Source: Thermoleophilia bacterium UBA2241
Lineage (GTDB): Bacteria > Actinomycetota > Thermoleophilia > UBA2241
Assembly (NCBI GenBank): GCA_002347645.1
Contig: DDYF01000044.1
Coordinates: 533-7,522 of the forward strand
Direction: 5' to 3'
DNA: 6,990 nucleotides
Shown in pieces: positions 5,290-6,990 of the stretch. Both the position numbers and the translations under genes were made by a program. Under the pieces are notes generated by a model, which saw nothing but the letters and a program-made list of their open reading frames with translations, searched no databases and was not told where the DNA came from. Numbering within the stretch: position 1 is the first letter of the stretch; every line of letters starts with the position of its first letter.

Positions 5290-6990
5290 TCAGGCCATGT
5301 CCTCCGAGCGCCCGTGCCGACGGCGCGTGCGCGCGAACACGATGATCGCCGCGACGGCCGCCACGGCGATCGCCACCCCGAGGGCCACGACCGGGAAGCC
5401 GCCCGACGACTCCTCGCTCGCCGTCACGGGATGAACGGCGAGGTACGAATGACGGTTCCACAGGCTGCCGGTGCCCTCGGGCTGCCTGACCCAGCCCTCC
5501 CACGACGAGCTGTAGATCTCGCGCGTGAGCGGATACACGAGGGGGATGTAGGGAGCGTCCGAGTACACGATCTGCTGCATCTCGTGGACGATGGGGAGAC
5601 GCGCCTCCGGGTCTGCTTCTGCGGCCTGCGCCTCGTACAGCTCATCGTAGCGCGCGTTCGAGTAGTTGCAGTCGCTCCACGCCTCGATCTGGCCGGTCGT
5701 CAGCAGCGAGAGGAGGAAGTTCGGGTCGTCCTCGCCGGTCGCCCAGCCCCAGATGAAGAGGTCGAAGTCCGGCGCGAACTCGTCGTCCTTGTTGTAGTTG
5801 TACTGCCGGTCGCTCAGGGCGCCGTCTTCCATCACCTGCATGGAGATGTCGATGCCCACGTCCTCGAGCTCCCCGGTGATGAACTTGCCGGCGGAGGCGT
5901 ACTCGGGCTTGTCGCTCGCCGCCCACAGGCGGAGCTTGATGGGCTCGCCGTCCTTGTCCTCGCGGACACCGTCGCCGTCGGAATCGGTATAGCCCGCGGC
6001 GTCGAGCAGCTCCTTGCACTTCTCCGGGTCGTACGTGCGCGCGACATCGTCCGTCGGCTCCCAGTGGTAGTCGAGACTCTCGTCGTAGTAGTCGGCGGTG
6101 ATGATCGTCGTCGCGGGGTCGGCGAACCCTCCCCAAGCGATCTCGGCGATCTTGTCATGGTCGATCGCCCAGGCGAGCGCGCTGCGGAACGCCGGGTCCA
6201 AGAGGATGGGATGGCCCAGGGAGGCCGCGCCCTCGTAGCAGTTGAAGCCCAGCTCGTCGAAGCCGTTGTCGAGCGCCAGCGACGTCGCGAGCCCAGGGGA
6301 GCCTTCGAGCGCCCGATACGCGGCGGCTTGGACGTTGCCGCCCTGGATGATCCCCGACTTGAGCTCGGCGGCGAGCGTGTCGTTGTTCGTGTACATCTGG
6401 AAGATGATCTCGTCGATCTTGGCCCGGCCGCCCCAGAAGCTGGGGTTCGTCTTGAGGCGCACGTACTTGTCCCGCTCGAACTCCACGATCTGGAACGGGC
6501 CGCTGCCGATGACGGGCGGCTCGTTCTGGAACTTGCGCGCAGCCTCGGCCGGCGTCATCTTCGACCAGATGTGCTCCGGGACGATGGGGACGAGGGTGAG
6601 GTCCGTGAGCAGCCGCGGCTGCGGCGCGGCCAAGACGAGCTCCACCGTCAGGTCATCGACCGCGGTGCAGGACTCGACGTTGCCGACGTACATGTCGTAG
6701 GTCGAGATCGCGTCGCTGAGGTTGAGCTCGACCGAGTAGACGACGTCGGCGGCCGTGAGCGGCTCCCCGTCCTGCCACTGGACCCCCTCGCGCAGCTTGA
6801 AGGTCCACTCCGTGAGGTCGTCGTTCGACGACCACGACGCCGCCAGCGACGGCACGGGCTGCAGCGTCTCGGGGTCAGACTGCGTCAGGTAGTCGTAGTT
6901 GAGGTGGTAGAGCGCGTACGAGGTGCCCTCGTAGCCCATGAAGGGGTTGAGGCTGTCGACCATCTGGAGTAGTGTCCCGGGTTGTGTGCA
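5290..6990 (-). CDS. ABC transporter solute-binding protein, family 5 (peptide/nickel/opine type), N-terminus cut by the window edge
   Basis: This extracytoplasmic binding protein delivers its ligand to an ABC importer. The frame stays open to the right edge, nine codons past the first in-frame ATG at 6963, and the start of a mature family-5 protein (VDSLNPFMGYEG) sits right there, so the signal peptide is outside the window. Counting from that Met: TLQPVPSLAASW (33-44), WTFKLREGVQWQDGEPLTAADVVYS split across 53-77, VIGSGPFQIVEFERD (151-165), the Ca-loop-like DSDGDGVRED (327-336), DFDLFIWGWATGEDDPNFLL (399-418) and QQIVYSDAPYIPLVYP (463-478) are family marks. Residues 523-544 are a hydrophobic membrane segment followed by RTRRRHGR, so the protein is probably anchored by its C-terminus. 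Ligand unknown: oligopeptides, or an amine given the neighbours. No permease or ATPase gene is visible. Confidence 0.9.
   Translation of the reverse strand, partial: CTQPGTLLQMVDSLNPFMGYEGTSYALYHLNYDYLTQSDPETLQPVPSLAASWSSNDDLTEWTFKLREGVQWQDGEPLTAADVVYSVELNLSDAISTYDMYVGNVESCTAVDDLTVELVLAAPQPRLLTDLTLVPIVPEHIWSKMTPAEAARKFQNEPPVIGSGPFQIVEFERDKYVRLKTNPSFWGGRAKIDEIIFQMYTNNDTLAAELKSGIIQGGNVQAAAYRALEGSPGLATSLALDNGFDELGFNCYEGAASLGHPILLDPAFRSALAWAIDHDKIAEIAWGGFADPATTIITADYYDESLDYHWEPTDDVARTYDPEKCKELLDAAGYTDSDGDGVREDKDGEPIKLRLWAASDKPEYASAGKFITGELEDVGIDISMQVMEDGALSDRQYNYNKDDEFAPDFDLFIWGWATGEDDPNFLLSLLTTGQIEAWSDCNYSNARYDELYEAQAAEADPEARLPIVHEMQQIVYSDAPYIPLVYPLTREIYSSSWEGWVRQPEGTGSLWNRHSYLAVHPVTASEESSGGFPVVALGVAIAVAAVAAIIVFARTRRRHGRSEDMA

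Noticed and set aside
5314..6972. A 552-codon open frame on the plus strand opposite the solute-binding protein
   Set aside because: It mirrors the codon pattern of the minus-strand gene, has a repetitive Arg/Val/Asp composition and no recognisable motif; the minus strand reads as a family 5 binding protein.
1..6990. CRISPR array, tRNA or rRNA genes, attachment sites
   Set aside because: No regularly spaced repeats, no cloverleaf-like T-loop sequence and no rRNA-like stretch were noticed on either strand.

Overview
The window is GC-rich and densely coded, with Shine-Dalgarno-led starts. It looks like chromosomal DNA of a high-GC bacterium. An actinobacterium, perhaps of the Thermoleophilia (Gaiella/Solirubrobacter) type, is my best guess: the solute-binding protein ends in a C-terminal membrane anchor, one gene remnant carries an Ig-like tail of a kind common there, and the best terminator is a GC-rich hairpin without a U-tract. 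No sequence search was possible, so this placement is inference.

Layout from left to right. (1) Positions 1-33, minus strand: the first 11 codons of a gene that may encode a COG2403-type GTPase. (2) 122-1240, minus: a full-length amidinotransferase of the glycine amidinotransferase/StrB1 family with its catalytic Asp-His-Cys set intact. (3) 1241-1604: a divergent intergenic region with a promoter on each strand and a candidate leader hairpin or operator. (4) 1605-2690, plus: a regulator that fuses an IS1595-transposase-type zinc ribbon and helix-turn-helix to a complete TetR-family repressor. This is the most unusual object in the window. (5) 2796-4208, minus: an MttB-like (trimethylamine/glycine-betaine) methyltransferase without pyrrolysine. 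(6) 4249-4641, minus: a 5'-truncated remnant encoding the end of a beta-propeller-like repeat plus an Ig-like domain, with no start codon. (7) 4788-5255, plus: an Lrp/AsnC-family regulator. (8) 5233-5275: a perfect 13-bp stem hairpin between convergent genes, holding the lrp-like stop codon in its loop. (9) 5290-6990, minus: a family 5 ABC solute-binding protein with a C-terminal membrane anchor, cut by the right edge.

Taken together, the genes suggest a catabolic or remodelling island for small nitrogenous compounds such as quaternary amines, guanidino compounds or peptides: an importer component, a corrinoid-dependent methyltransferase, an amidinotransferase, and two local regulators (one TetR type with a tail that resembles BetI, one Lrp type). 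The shared substrate is inference. The corrinoid protein, the reactivase and the ABC permeases that such a pathway needs are not in the window.
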